Of a stretch of DNA of 64,000 bases, positions 41,956 to 50,170 are shown piece by piece. Position numbers and translations under genes: made by a program. The stretch is from Subdoligranulum variabile (GTDB taxonomy: Bacteria; Bacillota; Clostridia; Oscillospirales; Ruminococcaceae). How positions within the stretch are numbered: position 1 is the stretch's first letter; each line of letters opens with the position of its first letter. The notes beneath the pieces are model-generated. The model was not told the DNA's origin. It saw only the letters and a list, made by a program, of their open reading frames with translations, and ran no database searches. Where the stretch lies: positions 186,001-250,000 of the forward strand of contig NZ_CP102293.1 in the NCBI RefSeq assembly GCF_025152575.1, given 5' to 3'.

Positions 41956-42461
41956 AGAATCATCTCCTTCCTACTGGCACTTTTATTATACGCAATTTGC
42001 ACGAAGAAAACAATACAACGCACGAAAATTTACAAATATTCTATGTCTATAAGAATCAGGAGATTGATCTCATTTCATGTAGTACAGCCTCTTTGCATGA
42101 CCTTTTCGACCTTTTGTGCATAATTACCTCGATTTTGCTGAATCAGATAACATCGCCCATAATGAAATGACACGATGTGCCTCATATAGAAAAGACGCGA
42201 AATACAGCTTGGACTTAGGAGTTTGGCGTTTCTTTTGGTACGATATACCCATCATAACTTCCCATTATTTTTGATTCGTTATGACATTGTGTGGTCACTG
42301 GTCAATCTGCACAAAAATCCGTAAAATGCCGCCTCGTTATGGCCTGTTCAGAATGTCAAATTAGCAAATTCTTAGCACGGATGATGGCAGAAAGCCCCTT
42401 CGCCACAAGGAAAATCAGATAGGCATAGTCAAAATGCCTACGAAAAATGGGAGGCAAAATT
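41956..42461. other. Junction region between array units
   Basis: No gene. Contains the repeat copy at 42214-42229, the AACTTCCCATTATT similarity (about 42255-42268) and ATTAGCAAATTCTTAGCA (42360-42377). Confidence 0.65.
42214..42229. repeat. 16-bp direct repeat, copy 2
   Basis: Identical to 40891-40906. Confidence 0.8.
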
Positions 42462-42656
42462 ATGAGTACATCGCAGGAAAAGAAGCTGCCTAGCAACAGA
42501 ACCTACACCGTGGATGATATTGCCGCAATCCTTGGCATTGCAAAATCCACCGCATACCGACTGGTAAACTCCGGAGAGTTCAAAACAATTCGCATCGGTT
42601 ATGCGATCCGCATTTCCAGAAAGTCGTTTGAGGACTGGCTTAAGATGGAGGAATAA
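42462..42656 (+). CDS. Excisionase-like winged-helix protein (second unit)
   Basis: A 64-aa protein from the ATG at 42462 (GGGAGG 7-8 nt upstream; the in-frame ATG at 42447 lies in that site). HTH text YTVDDIAAILGIAKSTAYRL and IRIGYAIRISRKSFEDWLKM. Located directly before the integrase, the usual xis-int order. Confidence 0.87.
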   Translation: MSTSQEKKLPSNRTYTVDDIAAILGIAKSTAYRLVNSGEFKTIRIGYAIRISRKSFEDWLKMEE

Positions 42657-42756
42657 ATAAGATGATAGGATTGCCACAGCGGTTTCGCTCGCAAAACAAA
42701 AATCGTTTTAAAAAGAGTTCACTTTAAGTATTTTTTACTTTTTTTACCAAGACGCA

Positions 42757-44040
42757 TTGAAGCGTAAGGCGGAGGTAGAGAACCAGCAGTTCACGAGAAC
42801 TTTTCTCCCGCCCACCGATCAGACCATTGCGGAGTTCCTTTTGGACTTTGTTTCGCTCTATGGTGAAAAGCGGTGGGGCGTATCCATGTACGACAGCCAA
42901 AACTCGCTGATCTCCAACTACATCAACCCCATTATTGGAGATTTGAAGGTCCAGGAGGTCACGCCGCGAGTAGTGGACAAGTACATCCAGACTTTGCAGA
43001 AAACCCCCGCTGTTTCCACGAAGATGCACAAAGCAAAAACGCAATATGTAACGAACCAAACGATTGAGAAAATCATCAAACTTCTGCGTTGTGCTTTTAA
43101 GCAAGCTGTCCGCTGGGAGCTGATTGCCAAAAATCCTTTTGACAATGTTATCCTGCCGAAGAGCGAATATAAAAAGCGGGACATTTGGGATGCGGGAATG
43201 ATTCGTACCGCCTTAGATCAGTGTACGGACAGCAAACTCTATGTGGCTATGAACCTCTCTTTTGCCTGCTCGTTGCGTATGGGCGAGATTCTGGGACTGA
43301 CCTGGAGCAACGTCCACATCTCCGATGAAGAAATTGCTGCTGACAACGCCTATGTTTACATCGACAAGGAACTGACACGGGCCTCCAAGCGGGCCATCGA
43401 GATGTTGGGGCAAAAGGACATCTACCATGTGTTCACGCCTTTATTTCCCAACACCAGCACAAGAGTCATCTTGAAAAAGCCAAAGACCGATTCCAGTATC
43501 CGCAAGGTGTGGCTTCCCAAGACCCTAGCTTACATTTTGCGAGAATGGAAAGCCTCCCAGGATGAACTTCGGGGATTTCTCGGTGACGAGTATCAGGACT
43601 ACGATTTAGTGGTGGCACTGCCCAATGGTCGGCCTTGCGAGGATCGTATCATCCTGAAGGAATTTGAAAAGCTGCGCGAGAAGGCCGGACTGCCCAGAGT
43701 CGTTTTTCATTCCCTCCGACATTCCAGCACGACCTACAAGCTGAAACTCAACCATGGCGACCTGAAGGCCACTCAGGGCGATACGGGACACGCAGAGATC
43801 GACATGATTACCAGCGTGTATGCTCATATTCTGGACGAGGACCGCAAGATCAACGCCCAGAAGTTTGAGAGTGCCTTCTACGCAAATCCCGACTTGCGTT
43901 CGCTTCGTCCCCCAGAGGAAGAAAAGGAACCGGCACCCGCCGCATTGGATTTGGAGGCCCTGGTGGAACAGCTTCGCAAGTCGCCGGAACTGGCAAATAC
44001 TCTGGCGGCGCTGCTCTCGGCAACACCCGGCAGCAAATGA
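42757..44040 (+). CDS. Tyrosine integrase, 5'-truncated
   Basis: The open frame from TTG 42757 gives 427 aa, but it begins in the middle of the family text (LKRKAEVENQQF), and no ATG or ribosome site is nearby; the frame is closed by TAA at 42709. The N-terminal arm-binding domain, usually about 60 residues, is missing. Core-binding and catalytic domains are intact: CSLRMGEILGLTW (Arg), HSLRHSSTTYKL (His-x-x-Arg), GHAEIDM (His) and VYAHIL (Tyr nucleophile). Expression and activity are therefore doubtful. Confidence 0.8.
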   Translation: MKRKAEVENQQFTRTFLPPTDQTIAEFLLDFVSLYGEKRWGVSMYDSQNSLISNYINPIIGDLKVQEVTPRVVDKYIQTLQKTPAVSTKMHKAKTQYVTNQTIEKIIKLLRCAFKQAVRWELIAKNPFDNVILPKSEYKKRDIWDAGMIRTALDQCTDSKLYVAMNLSFACSLRMGEILGLTWSNVHISDEEIAADNAYVYIDKELTRASKRAIEMLGQKDIYHVFTPLFPNTSTRVILKKPKTDSSIRKVWLPKTLAYILREWKASQDELRGFLGDEYQDYDLVVALPNGRPCEDRIILKEFEKLREKAGLPRVVFHSLRHSSTTYKLKLNHGDLKATQGDTGHAEIDMITSVYAHILDEDRKINAQKFESAFYANPDLRSLRPPEEEKEPAPAALDLEALVEQLRKSPELANTLAALLSATPGSK

Positions 44041-44054
44041 GTCCGAAAAATCGA

Positions 44055-44115
44055 ATTAGCAGGGACTCGATTTTTCTTAGCAAGCGCGTGTAAACCGTTC
44101 AAATCCAATTAGCAA
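44055..44115 (+). repeat. Three wTTAGCA motifs downstream of the integrase
   Basis: ATTAGCA (44055-44061), CTTAGCAA (44076-44083), ATTAGCAA (44108-44115). Same motif as at the left ends of both units; candidate integrase arm sites. Confidence 0.55.
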
Positions 44116-44165
44116 GCATACAACAAAATTGAATGGGAATTCTCCCTTTGCTATACGCTTTTTGC

Positions 44166-44213
44166 TTAAAACAAAAACCGCTGCAAACCAGCGAAAAACG
44201 GCTTACAGCGGTT
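44166..44213 (-). terminator. Terminator after tRNA-Arg(CCT)
   Basis: AACCGCTG (44176-44183) pairs with CAGCGGTT (44206-44213), T-rich on the minus-strand side. Confidence 0.65.
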
Positions 44214-44217
44214 GTTT

Positions 44218-44294
44218 TGGCACCCCCGGCGAGACTCGAACTCACTACATTCCGCTTAGGAGGCGGACCCTCTATCCCGGTGAGGTACGGGGGC
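44218..44294 (-). tRNA. tRNA-Arg (CCT), complete
   Basis: 77 nt with encoded CCA. Acceptor GCCCCCG/CGGGGGT, D stem CCTC/GAGG, anticodon stem TCCGC/GCGGA around CTCCTAA, and T stem GTGAG/CTCGC all pair. Its anticodon region contains the array core. It lies between the integrase and the split tRNA gene and may supply the function lost there. Confidence 0.92.
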
Positions 44295-44318
44295 TTATAC
44301 AACAAATATTCAATTTTC

Positions 44319-44387
44319 GGGCTCAACAGGATTCGAACGAACTGCCGCTTAGGAGGCGGTCGCTCTATCCAACTGAGCTACAGAGAC
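44319..44387 (-). pseudogene. Chimeric tRNA-Arg(CCT): native 5' half, foreign 3' half
   Basis: The 5' half (GTCTCTG acceptor, D arm, CCTCCTAAG anticodon loop) is native. After the core the 3' half ends in TGAGCCC, which cannot pair with GTCTCTG, and its T-stem is mismatched. The TTCGAATC T-loop is kept. An acceptor stem cannot form, so this copy is probably dead. Confidence 0.78.
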
Positions 44388-44498
44388 TCATTTTGTGAAA
44401 CATCCGGATGTTGGGTTCAAGGCAACTTATTCTCAGGACATTTCAAAATCTTTTCTGTAAACGGGGCAAACTTTTTTCCCATTATGTCTAACGTTGCT

Positions 44499-44527
44499 AT
44501 TATAGCCAATTTCTTTGCGAAATGCAA
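44499..44527 (-). promoter_or_regulatory. Promoter of the split tRNA-Arg gene
   Basis: On the minus strand, TTGCAT (44522-44527), 17 nt, TATAAT (44499-44504). The same hexamers and spacing as the tRNA-Tyr promoter. It can now transcribe the chimera and the complete tRNA-Arg behind it. Confidence 0.72.
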
Positions 44528-44780
44528 GCTACCTGCCGGCGGTTCCAGAGGAAGACAAACAGCTGGATTTCTTATCCATCATGTGGACACCTTTTGTTGT
44601 TCCTGACGCGGGGACTTTCCAATCCACGAAATCGTTTTTCTTCGTACGATTTCGTGCAGGCGGACATCTTCTCATAAAACCGTTCCAGACGCTTCCCGCT
44701 CAGTTACCGGCGGTGTAGGCGATACCGATCTGTCAGAGACTATGCCACTTTCCCTCTGCGAAATTCATCAGACAAGGTAT

Positions 44781-44805
44781 AGGGCCGCACACGCTGTGCG
44801 GCCCT
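44781..44805 (-). terminator. Terminator of the antiporter gene
   Basis: AGGGCCGCACA (44781-44791) pairs perfectly with TGTGCGGCCCT (44795-44805). Confidence 0.7.
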
Positions 44806-44820
44806 ATTCACTCCCTGCTT

Positions 44821-46431
44821 TCACATTGTGTCGCCTATTGGCACCGATTCCGCCAGAACCAGGGTATCCCCCGGTTTAATCACTGTGCGTCCGGTAGGAA
44901 TCATCGTTTCCACACCACGTTTGATCAGAATGACCAGCCGTCCTTCCGGCACCGGCAGTTCCGCCAACGCCTTATTTGCCCATCGATCACTGCGTTCCAC
45001 ATTTACCTCATGAAGAGAGATATGCTCCCGATCTTCGAAAGCACGGGCGGCCAGCACCAGAAGATCCCCTGCGCACAGGGTTGTGGCACCATCCGGGACG
45101 ATGGTCTTTTCCCCTCGTACAATCATTGTCACCAACAGTTCCGGCGGCAGTGCAGCCTCCCGTAAGGTATGGCCACACCAGGGGTGTCCGGCGCCCAAAT
45201 GGATTTTGATAAAATCCACATCGCTTTCCGCCTGATAGTCGTTGAAAGTCTTAGCCACATCTTCATTATCGTCGATCATACCAAGGTAACGTGCTGCTTT
45301 CGGCAGCAACGTTCCCTGCAATGCGATGGAAAACAGCACAATACAAAACACCAGATTGAAGAGATTGTCGCGGGTCTGCACACCGCTGAGAACCGCCGAA
45401 ATGGCAAACACAATGGAGGCAGCCCCTCGCAGCCCTGCCCAGGAAACGATGCCAATCTGTTCCCGGCGCGCCCGGAACGGCAGCAGCAGTGCCGTAACCA
45501 CTGCCGGCCGCGCCACAAATGTAAGGAATAGCATAATTCCCAGCGCCGGCAGCAACAATGCCGGCAGCTCCGTCGGCGTGACAAGAAGTCCCAGCAGGAA
45601 AAATATGATCACCTGCGAAACATCCGTGAGAACATCAAAAAAATGAACCAGATATCGTTTTTGGGAAAGTTTTGTGTTTCCGAGCAAAATGCCGCAGAGA
45701 TAGACGCTGAGGTATCCATTTCCGCCCAGCACGGCAGGCAGAGCGTAGGCCAGGAGCATTACGGCAAAAAGCAAAACCGTCCGGTTCTGCTGGGATTCCA
45801 GAAAGCTCTGCCGCAACAGCCATACAGTCCCCTTTCCCACCAAAAATCCGCACAGCAGGCCTAAACTGATCTGCTGCAGCAGCACCAGCGGAATGGAGAC
45901 CTGCTGCCCCGCCATAAGTGAGAGGGTCACGGTTGTCAGCATATAGGACATCGGGTCATTGGAGCCGGATTCCACTTCCAGCAGAGAGTCCGTATGGTAT
46001 TTGAGCGCCAGCTTGTTGGTGCGAAGTATATTAAACACGGAGGCCGCATCGGTGGAAGAAATCACCGAGCCGATCAGCAAGCTTTCCAGCCAGGGCAGTC
46101 CCAGAGCAAAATGTGCAAAAATCCCCACTGCACCGGCGGTCGCCGCCACACCTGCCGTGGAGAGCAAAACAGATTGCGCCAGAACGGGACGTGCAGCCTG
46201 CAGGTTCGTTCCAAATCCACCGTAGAACATGATAAAAATCAAACTGACCGAACAGATCAGATTGACCGCCGCGTAGTCGTTAAAGACAATGCGAAACACT
46301 CCGTTTTCTCCAAAGCAGATACCCAATGCAATAAAAATCAGCAGAGAGGGCACCGGGATTTTCTCAATAAGGCGGTTCATCAGGATGCAGATCAGAATCA
46401 CGGCGCCAGCCAGCAAGATTGCTTCGTTCAC
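44821..46431 (-). CDS. Potassium/proton antiporter, CvrA/NhaP2 type
   Basis: A 536-aa protein starting at GTG 46431, 9 nt after AGGAGG. Residues 1-390 form a CPA1-type exchanger of about 12-13 helices with the SSTDAASVFNIL ion-site motif and LLEVESGSNDPMSYML. From about residue 405 there is a cytoplasmic RCK_C (TrkA_C) regulatory domain (LPPELLVTMIVRGEKTIVPD, then a second half with VILIKRGVETMIPTGRTVIK). It exchanges K+ or Na+ for protons for pH and volume control. Monocistronic. Confidence 0.92.
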   Translation of the reverse strand: MNEAILLAGAVILICILMNRLIEKIPVPSLLIFIALGICFGENGVFRIVFNDYAAVNLICSVSLIFIMFYGGFGTNLQAARPVLAQSVLLSTAGVAATAGAVGIFAHFALGLPWLESLLIGSVISSTDAASVFNILRTNKLALKYHTDSLLEVESGSNDPMSYMLTTVTLSLMAGQQVSIPLVLLQQISLGLLCGFLVGKGTVWLLRQSFLESQQNRTVLLFAVMLLAYALPAVLGGNGYLSVYLCGILLGNTKLSQKRYLVHFFDVLTDVSQVIIFFLLGLLVTPTELPALLLPALGIMLFLTFVARPAVVTALLLPFRARREQIGIVSWAGLRGAASIVFAISAVLSGVQTRDNLFNLVFCIVLFSIALQGTLLPKAARYLGMIDDNEDVAKTFNDYQAESDVDFIKIHLGAGHPWCGHTLREAALPPELLVTMIVRGEKTIVPDGATTLCAGDLLVLAARAFEDREHISLHEVNVERSDRWANKALAELPVPEGRLVILIKRGVETMIPTGRTVIKPGDTLVLAESVPIGDTM

Positions 46432-46461
46432 GGAAAGTTCCTCCTTTCAGATGATATAAAA

Positions 46462-46498
46462 ATCGCGCCGCGATATCATTCCGGTATCGCAGCGCGAT
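46462..46498 (-). terminator. tRNA-Leu terminator
   Basis: ATCGCGCCGCGATA (46462-46475) pairs with TATCGCAGCGCGAT (46485-46498) with one mismatch, then T5 on the minus strand. Confidence 0.75.
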
Positions 46499-46505
46499 AT
46501 AAACA

Positions 46506-46589
46506 TGGTGCGGCTAACAGGACTTGAACCTGCACGTCGTGGACACTGGACCCTAAAACCAGCGCGTCTGCCAATTCCGCCATAGCCGC
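46506..46589 (-). tRNA. tRNA-Leu (TAG)
   Basis: 84 nt with encoded CCA. Acceptor GCGGCTA/TAGCCGC, long variable arm and anticodon loop containing TAG. Promoter directly upstream at 46602-46630. Confidence 0.95.
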
Positions 46590-46601
46590 ATAACACAAAT
46601 T

Positions 46602-46630
46602 AGTGTAACAACTTTGGCGGGCTTTGTCAA
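46602..46630 (-). promoter_or_regulatory. tRNA-Leu promoter
   Basis: On the minus strand, TTGACA (46625-46630), 17 nt, TACACT (46602-46607). Confidence 0.8.
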
Positions 46631-46637
46631 TGGCAGG

Positions 46638-47366
46638 TCACTGCGGAATCACACCGTCGGCATCCGCTTCTACCGGATCGGCGTATACGGCGTAGCGGCG
46701 GTCTGTGTGGGTCAGAATGCCGAAAGGATAACAGGTATAGAGGATACAGCTGGGCTCTTCGGCTCCCCAGCGAACCTTATCAATGTCGGTTTCGTAAATG
46801 ACCTGCATCTCGGTGATTTCATAGACGAAATTGCCCCAGTCTGTATCCAGATAGATGCGATCCCCCACCTGCGCCGAGCCAAGATCCGCAAAGTAGGTAC
46901 CGGTATGTCCGCCGATGAAGACCGTCCCGTTTTCGCCGGGAAGCACACAGCCATCCGCCGCATGGCACCCGGCGCCTGCGTCAAACTGGGCGTTGCTGTC
47001 TCCCCAGTACAGATCGCAGTCGATTTGGGTTCCTTCTACCCGGACAGTTCCCAGCTTGTCGCCATATTCCACATTTTCGTGGGCTGCCGCAGCATCGGCG
47101 ACCTGTTGCCTCCGGAGATTCGCAGCCTCCTCCGCCAGACGCCGCTCTTCTTCCTGTCGTGCCGTCTCTGCAGCGGCTTCCTCGCGGGCAGCCTGTTCCG
47201 CAGCGGCCGCTTCTGCCGCCTGCCGGGCTTCCTCTTCCCGCTTCTGCCGGACGGTATCATTGGCGTGCCATGCCAACTCAACCGCAACAACTATGCTGAC
47301 TACCAGTGCCGCCGCACAGCCCAGCAGGCAGCGGCACAATTTCGGATGGGATAGGATCTGTTTCAT
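46638..47366 (-). CDS. Class D-like sortase with coiled-coil stalk
   Basis: A 242-aa protein: N-terminal membrane anchor (residues 12-32), an Ala/Glu/Arg-rich coiled coil (40-95), and a sortase domain from about 100. The catalytic triad is visible as His154 (FIGGHTGTYF), Cys212 (LYTCYPFG) and Arg223/224 (DRRYAVYA). Sortases join LPxTG-type proteins to the wall; no substrate gene is adjacent. It follows the fumarase beta gene by 9 nt, an unexpected operon partner. Confidence 0.88.
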   Translation of the reverse strand: MKQILSHPKLCRCLLGCAAALVVSIVVAVELAWHANDTVRQKREEEARQAAEAAAAEQAAREEAAAETARQEEERRLAEEAANLRRQQVADAAAAHENVEYGDKLGTVRVEGTQIDCDLYWGDSNAQFDAGAGCHAADGCVLPGENGTVFIGGHTGTYFADLGSAQVGDRIYLDTDWGNFVYEITEMQVIYETDIDKVRWGAEEPSCILYTCYPFGILTHTDRRYAVYADPVEADADGVIPQ

Positions 47367-47375
47367 ATAGACAAC

Positions 47376-47933
47376 TCACTGTAAAGAGGCCAGGTAAGCG
47401 GCCGGACCGCTTTCATAAAGGTCTCCACCATGAGGATCCAGCAGTACCGTCAGCGGGAAGTCCTTCACCACCAGACGGCGCACCGCCTCACAGCCGAGAT
47501 CCGGCCAGGCAATAATTTCACAGCTTTCCACGCTGCGTGCCATGAGCGCGCCGGCACCGCCGATTGCCGCCAGATAAACTGCACCATTTTTCACCACAGA
47601 ATCCTTCACTGCCTGGCTGCGCTTTCCTTTGCCAATCATGCAGGCAAGCCCCAGATCCAGCAGCCGCGGCGTATAGGCATCCATGCGGCCGGAGGTCGTA
47701 GGCCCCGCCGCGCCGATGGCACAACCGGGACGCTCCGGCGTGGGGCCCACATAATAGATCGCAGCCCCCTCGATGGGGAACGGCAGTTCCCTGCCTGCAT
47801 CCAGCAATTCCATCATCCGTGCATGGGCGGCATCTCGCGCCGTATATACTACGCCGGAAAGCAGCACCGTATCCCCCGCGTGCAGCGGTGCCAGGTCAGA
47901 TTTTTGAAGCGGGGTCTGCAAAACGTACTGCAT
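47376..47933 (-). CDS. fumB: Fumarate hydratase class I, beta subunit
   Basis: A 185-aa protein corresponding to the C-terminal domain of class I Fe-S fumarases (LQTPLQKSDLAPLHAGDTVL, YVGPTPERPGCAIGAAGPTT, SGRMDAYTPRLLDLG, MIGKG). The ATG at 47933 overlaps the stop of the 65-aa gene (TGATG) and has GGGAGG at 6 nt; the ATG at 47939 is too close to that site. Works with the alpha subunit in fumarate-malate interconversion. Confidence 0.93.
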   Translation of the reverse strand: MQYVLQTPLQKSDLAPLHAGDTVLLSGVVYTARDAAHARMMELLDAGRELPFPIEGAAIYYVGPTPERPGCAIGAAGPTTSGRMDAYTPRLLDLGLACMIGKGKRSQAVKDSVVKNGAVYLAAIGGAGALMARSVESCEIIAWPDLGCEAVRRLVVKDFPLTVLLDPHGGDLYESGPAAYLASLQ

Positions 47934-48130
47934 CAGCATCCTCCCTGTTCCCGCGCCCGACGGCGCATTTCCTTGTATTCCTCGTGATGACGGTTCACAA
48001 ATTCAAATTCCTTGTCGGTAATACTGGCAGCCCCTTGGTCCCCGTCCAGCGGAATATCAATGCTGCTGCGGACCGGACGACGCTTTTCCCCCACGCCGTC
48101 CAGGGAAATATCAATTTTACTCTTGCCCAT
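47933..48130 (-). CDS. Unknown 65-aa protein between the fumarase subunits
   Basis: A small charged protein, translationally coupled to fumB (1-nt overlap) and 2 nt behind the alpha gene. It has two similar segments near the start, KIDISLDG and SIDIPLDG, then a helical, basic tail (VNRHHEEYKEMRRRAREQGG) ending in Cys. No membrane segment or known domain is seen. Its position suggests a role in assembling, regulating or protecting the Fe-S fumarase, which is inference only. Confidence 0.7.
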   Translation of the reverse strand: MGKSKIDISLDGVGEKRRPVRSSIDIPLDGDQGAASITDKEFEFVNRHHEEYKEMRRRAREQGGC

Positions 48131-48132
48131 CC

Positions 48133-48981
48133 TTACACCTCCCGGCTGGCCCGCCGCGTTACATGACAGCTCATGTTGACGGCCACCGGCAGACAGGCCA
48201 CATGGGTAGGCCGCTGCTCAATGGAGACTCCCAGGCAGGTGGTCGCCCCACCGAACCCCTGCGGACCAAATCCTGTGGCGTTGATGGCATCCAGCAGTTC
48301 CTGCTCCAGCGCGGCATAGTACGGGTCGGCGTTGGGCTGGTCCAACGGGCGCAGCAACGCCTTTTTGGCCAGCGCAGCACAATGATCGAAGCTGCCGCCA
48401 ATTCCGATGCCCAGCACGATGGGCGGGCAGGGATTGGCCCCTGCCTGCTTCACCGTCTCTAATACAAAATCCTTGACACCTTGTACTCCATCGGCGGGCT
48501 TGAGCATGGCCAGACGGCTCATGTTCTCGCTGCCAGCGCCTTTGGGTGCCACGGTGATTTTGCAGCCGCTGCCCGGCACCAGGTGTACTGTCAGAAAAGC
48601 CGGCGTATTGTCCCCCGTGTTGACACGCTGCAGCGGGTCCGCCGTGATGGACTTGCGCAGGTACGCCTTCTCATACCCACGGCGCACACCTTCATCTACC
48701 GCAGCGTTCAAGTCACCGTCGATGTGTACATCCTGGCCCAGTTCCAAAAAGACGCAGGCCATACCGGTATCCTGACAGATGGGCAATTCCTGTTCCGCCG
48801 CCACGCAGAGGTTTTTCTGCAGAAGGCCCAGCGTTTCCTTGGCCAACGGCCAGGGCTCCGCAGATTCCGCCCGGTCCAGTGCTGCTTTGACATCGGTGGG
48901 CAGACTGGTGTTGGCTTCAATACACAGCGCCTCCACGGCGTCCCGGATGATGTCAGCGCTCAGTTCCCGAATGTTGCTCAT
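48133..48981 (-). CDS. fumA: Fumarate hydratase class I, alpha subunit
   Basis: A 282-aa protein of the class I fumarase N-terminal domain. Cys ligands for the 4Fe-4S cluster are in the QELPICQDTG, GGSFDHCA and TTCLG positions. Other signatures are KITVAPKGAGSENMSRL and PCPPIVLGIGIGG. With the beta subunit it interconverts fumarate and malate. It overlaps the malic enzyme stop by 4 nt, so malate, pyruvate and fumarate are handled by one transcript. Confidence 0.95.
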   Translation of the reverse strand: MSNIRELSADIIRDAVEALCIEANTSLPTDVKAALDRAESAEPWPLAKETLGLLQKNLCVAAEQELPICQDTGMACVFLELGQDVHIDGDLNAAVDEGVRRGYEKAYLRKSITADPLQRVNTGDNTPAFLTVHLVPGSGCKITVAPKGAGSENMSRLAMLKPADGVQGVKDFVLETVKQAGANPCPPIVLGIGIGGSFDHCAALAKKALLRPLDQPNADPYYAALEQELLDAINATGFGPQGFGGATTCLGVSIEQRPTHVACLPVAVNMSCHVTRRASREV

Positions 48982-50153
48982 ACCCGTGCCACACCGCTTT
49001 CCCGGGCCGCCTGGGCTACCGCCGCTGCCACCGCTTCGGGCACACGGGGATCAAACGCCTTGGGCAGAATGTTTTCCTCGTTCAGCTCTTCATCGGGAAT
49101 CAGACCGGCAATGGCCTTGGCGGCTGCCATCTTCATGGCCGGGTTGATGTCCCGTGCCCGCACCGACAGCGCGCCCTTGAAAATGCCCGGGAATGCCAGG
49201 ACGTTGTTGACCTGATTGGGGAAATCCGAGCGGCCGGTGCCGATGACCCGGATACCCGCTGCCTTCGCCTGGTCGGGCATGATCTCCGGCGTGGGGTTGG
49301 CCATGGCAAAAACAATGGCGTCAGGGGCCATCGTCGCGGCAAGTTCCGGCGTCAACGCCCCCGCAATGGAAGTTCCGATAAAGACGTCCGCACCGCGGAT
49401 GGCTTCCGCCAGACCGCCGCTGAGTTTTTCAGGGTTGGTTTCCTCCGCCAGCTTTGCCTTATGACCGTCCAGTCCTTCGGGGCGACCCGGCACCAGAATG
49501 CCATGTTCATCCACGGCAATAATATGCCTGGCCCCCGCCACCTGCAGCATATGAATGATGGCAGTTCCGGCGGCACCGGGGCCATTTTGCACAATGCGCA
49601 CATCTTCGATGCGCTTGCCCACCACTTTCAGGGCATTGAGAACGCCGGCCAGCACAATGATGGCCGTACCGTGCTGATCGTCATGGAAGACCGGGATATC
49701 CAGATCCCGTTCCAGTTCTGCCTCGATTTCGAAGCACTCCGGGCTGCGGATATCTTCCAGATTGATCCCGCCGAAAGTAGGTGCGATGGCCTTGACGGCC
49801 GCAACCACTTCCTCCTTGGTTTTGGCATTCAGGCAGATGGGGAAAGCATCCACACCGCCGAATTCTTTGAACAGCACACATTTGCCCTCCATAACCGGCA
49901 GGCCGGCTTCGGGGCCGATGTTGCCCAGGCCCAGTACCGCAGTACCGTTGGTCACCACAGCCACCGTCCGGCCCTTGAGCGTGTAGGTGTAGACGTCGTC
50001 GGGGTTGGCCACGATCTTGCGGCAGGGTTCGGCTACGCCCGGCGTGTAAGCCGTAGAGAGCGCGTCCTTATCCTTGCAGGGGACCAGACTCTGCACCGTC
50101 AGTTTGCCGGGGCCTTTGGCGTGCAGTTCGAGAGCGGCTTGATTGTAGTCCAT
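48978..50153 (-). CDS. Malic enzyme (oxaloacetate-decarboxylating)
   Basis: A 391-aa protein of the short bacterial malic enzyme type without the phosphotransacetylase domain. Motifs: STAYTPGVAEPCRKIV, VVTNGTAVLGLGNIGPEAGL, the metal site LEDIRSPECFEIE ... FHDDQHGTAI, and the Rossmann segment VQNGPGAAGTAI. It converts malate to pyruvate and CO2 with NAD or NADP. Directly followed by fumA. Confidence 0.95.
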   Translation of the reverse strand: MDYNQAALELHAKGPGKLTVQSLVPCKDKDALSTAYTPGVAEPCRKIVANPDDVYTYTLKGRTVAVVTNGTAVLGLGNIGPEAGLPVMEGKCVLFKEFGGVDAFPICLNAKTKEEVVAAVKAIAPTFGGINLEDIRSPECFEIEAELERDLDIPVFHDDQHGTAIIVLAGVLNALKVVGKRIEDVRIVQNGPGAAGTAIIHMLQVAGARHIIAVDEHGILVPGRPEGLDGHKAKLAEETNPEKLSGGLAEAIRGADVFIGTSIAGALTPELAATMAPDAIVFAMANPTPEIMPDQAKAAGIRVIGTGRSDFPNQVNNVLAFPGIFKGALSVRARDINPAMKMAAAKAIAGLIPDEELNEENILPKAFDPRVPEAVAAAVAQAARESGVARV

Positions 50154-50170
50154 ATGTTTTCCTCTTTCCC

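Larger units (their letters stand above)
40853..44387. mobile_element. Tandem integrative array inside tRNA-Arg(CCT)
   Basis: The two halves of one tRNA-Arg gene now lie 3.4 kb apart. The crossover core CCGCTTAGGAG occurs at 40888-40898, 44252-44262 and 44345-44355, and a shorter form at 42214. A first unit (about 40891-42213) has an excisionase and a toxin-antitoxin pair; a second (42214 onward) has an excisionase, an integrase and a tRNA-Arg. A wTTAGCA motif recurs at the unit ends. Confidence 0.82.

Noticed and set aside
34017..44400. CRISPR array or defence island in the accessory zone
   Set aside because: No regularly spaced repeats and no cas or known defence genes; the repeats seen are att, arm and operator sites.
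47096..47250. Low-complexity GC-rich repeat in the sortase gene
   Set aside because: It encodes an Ala/Glu/Arg coiled coil in frame; not a DNA repeat element.
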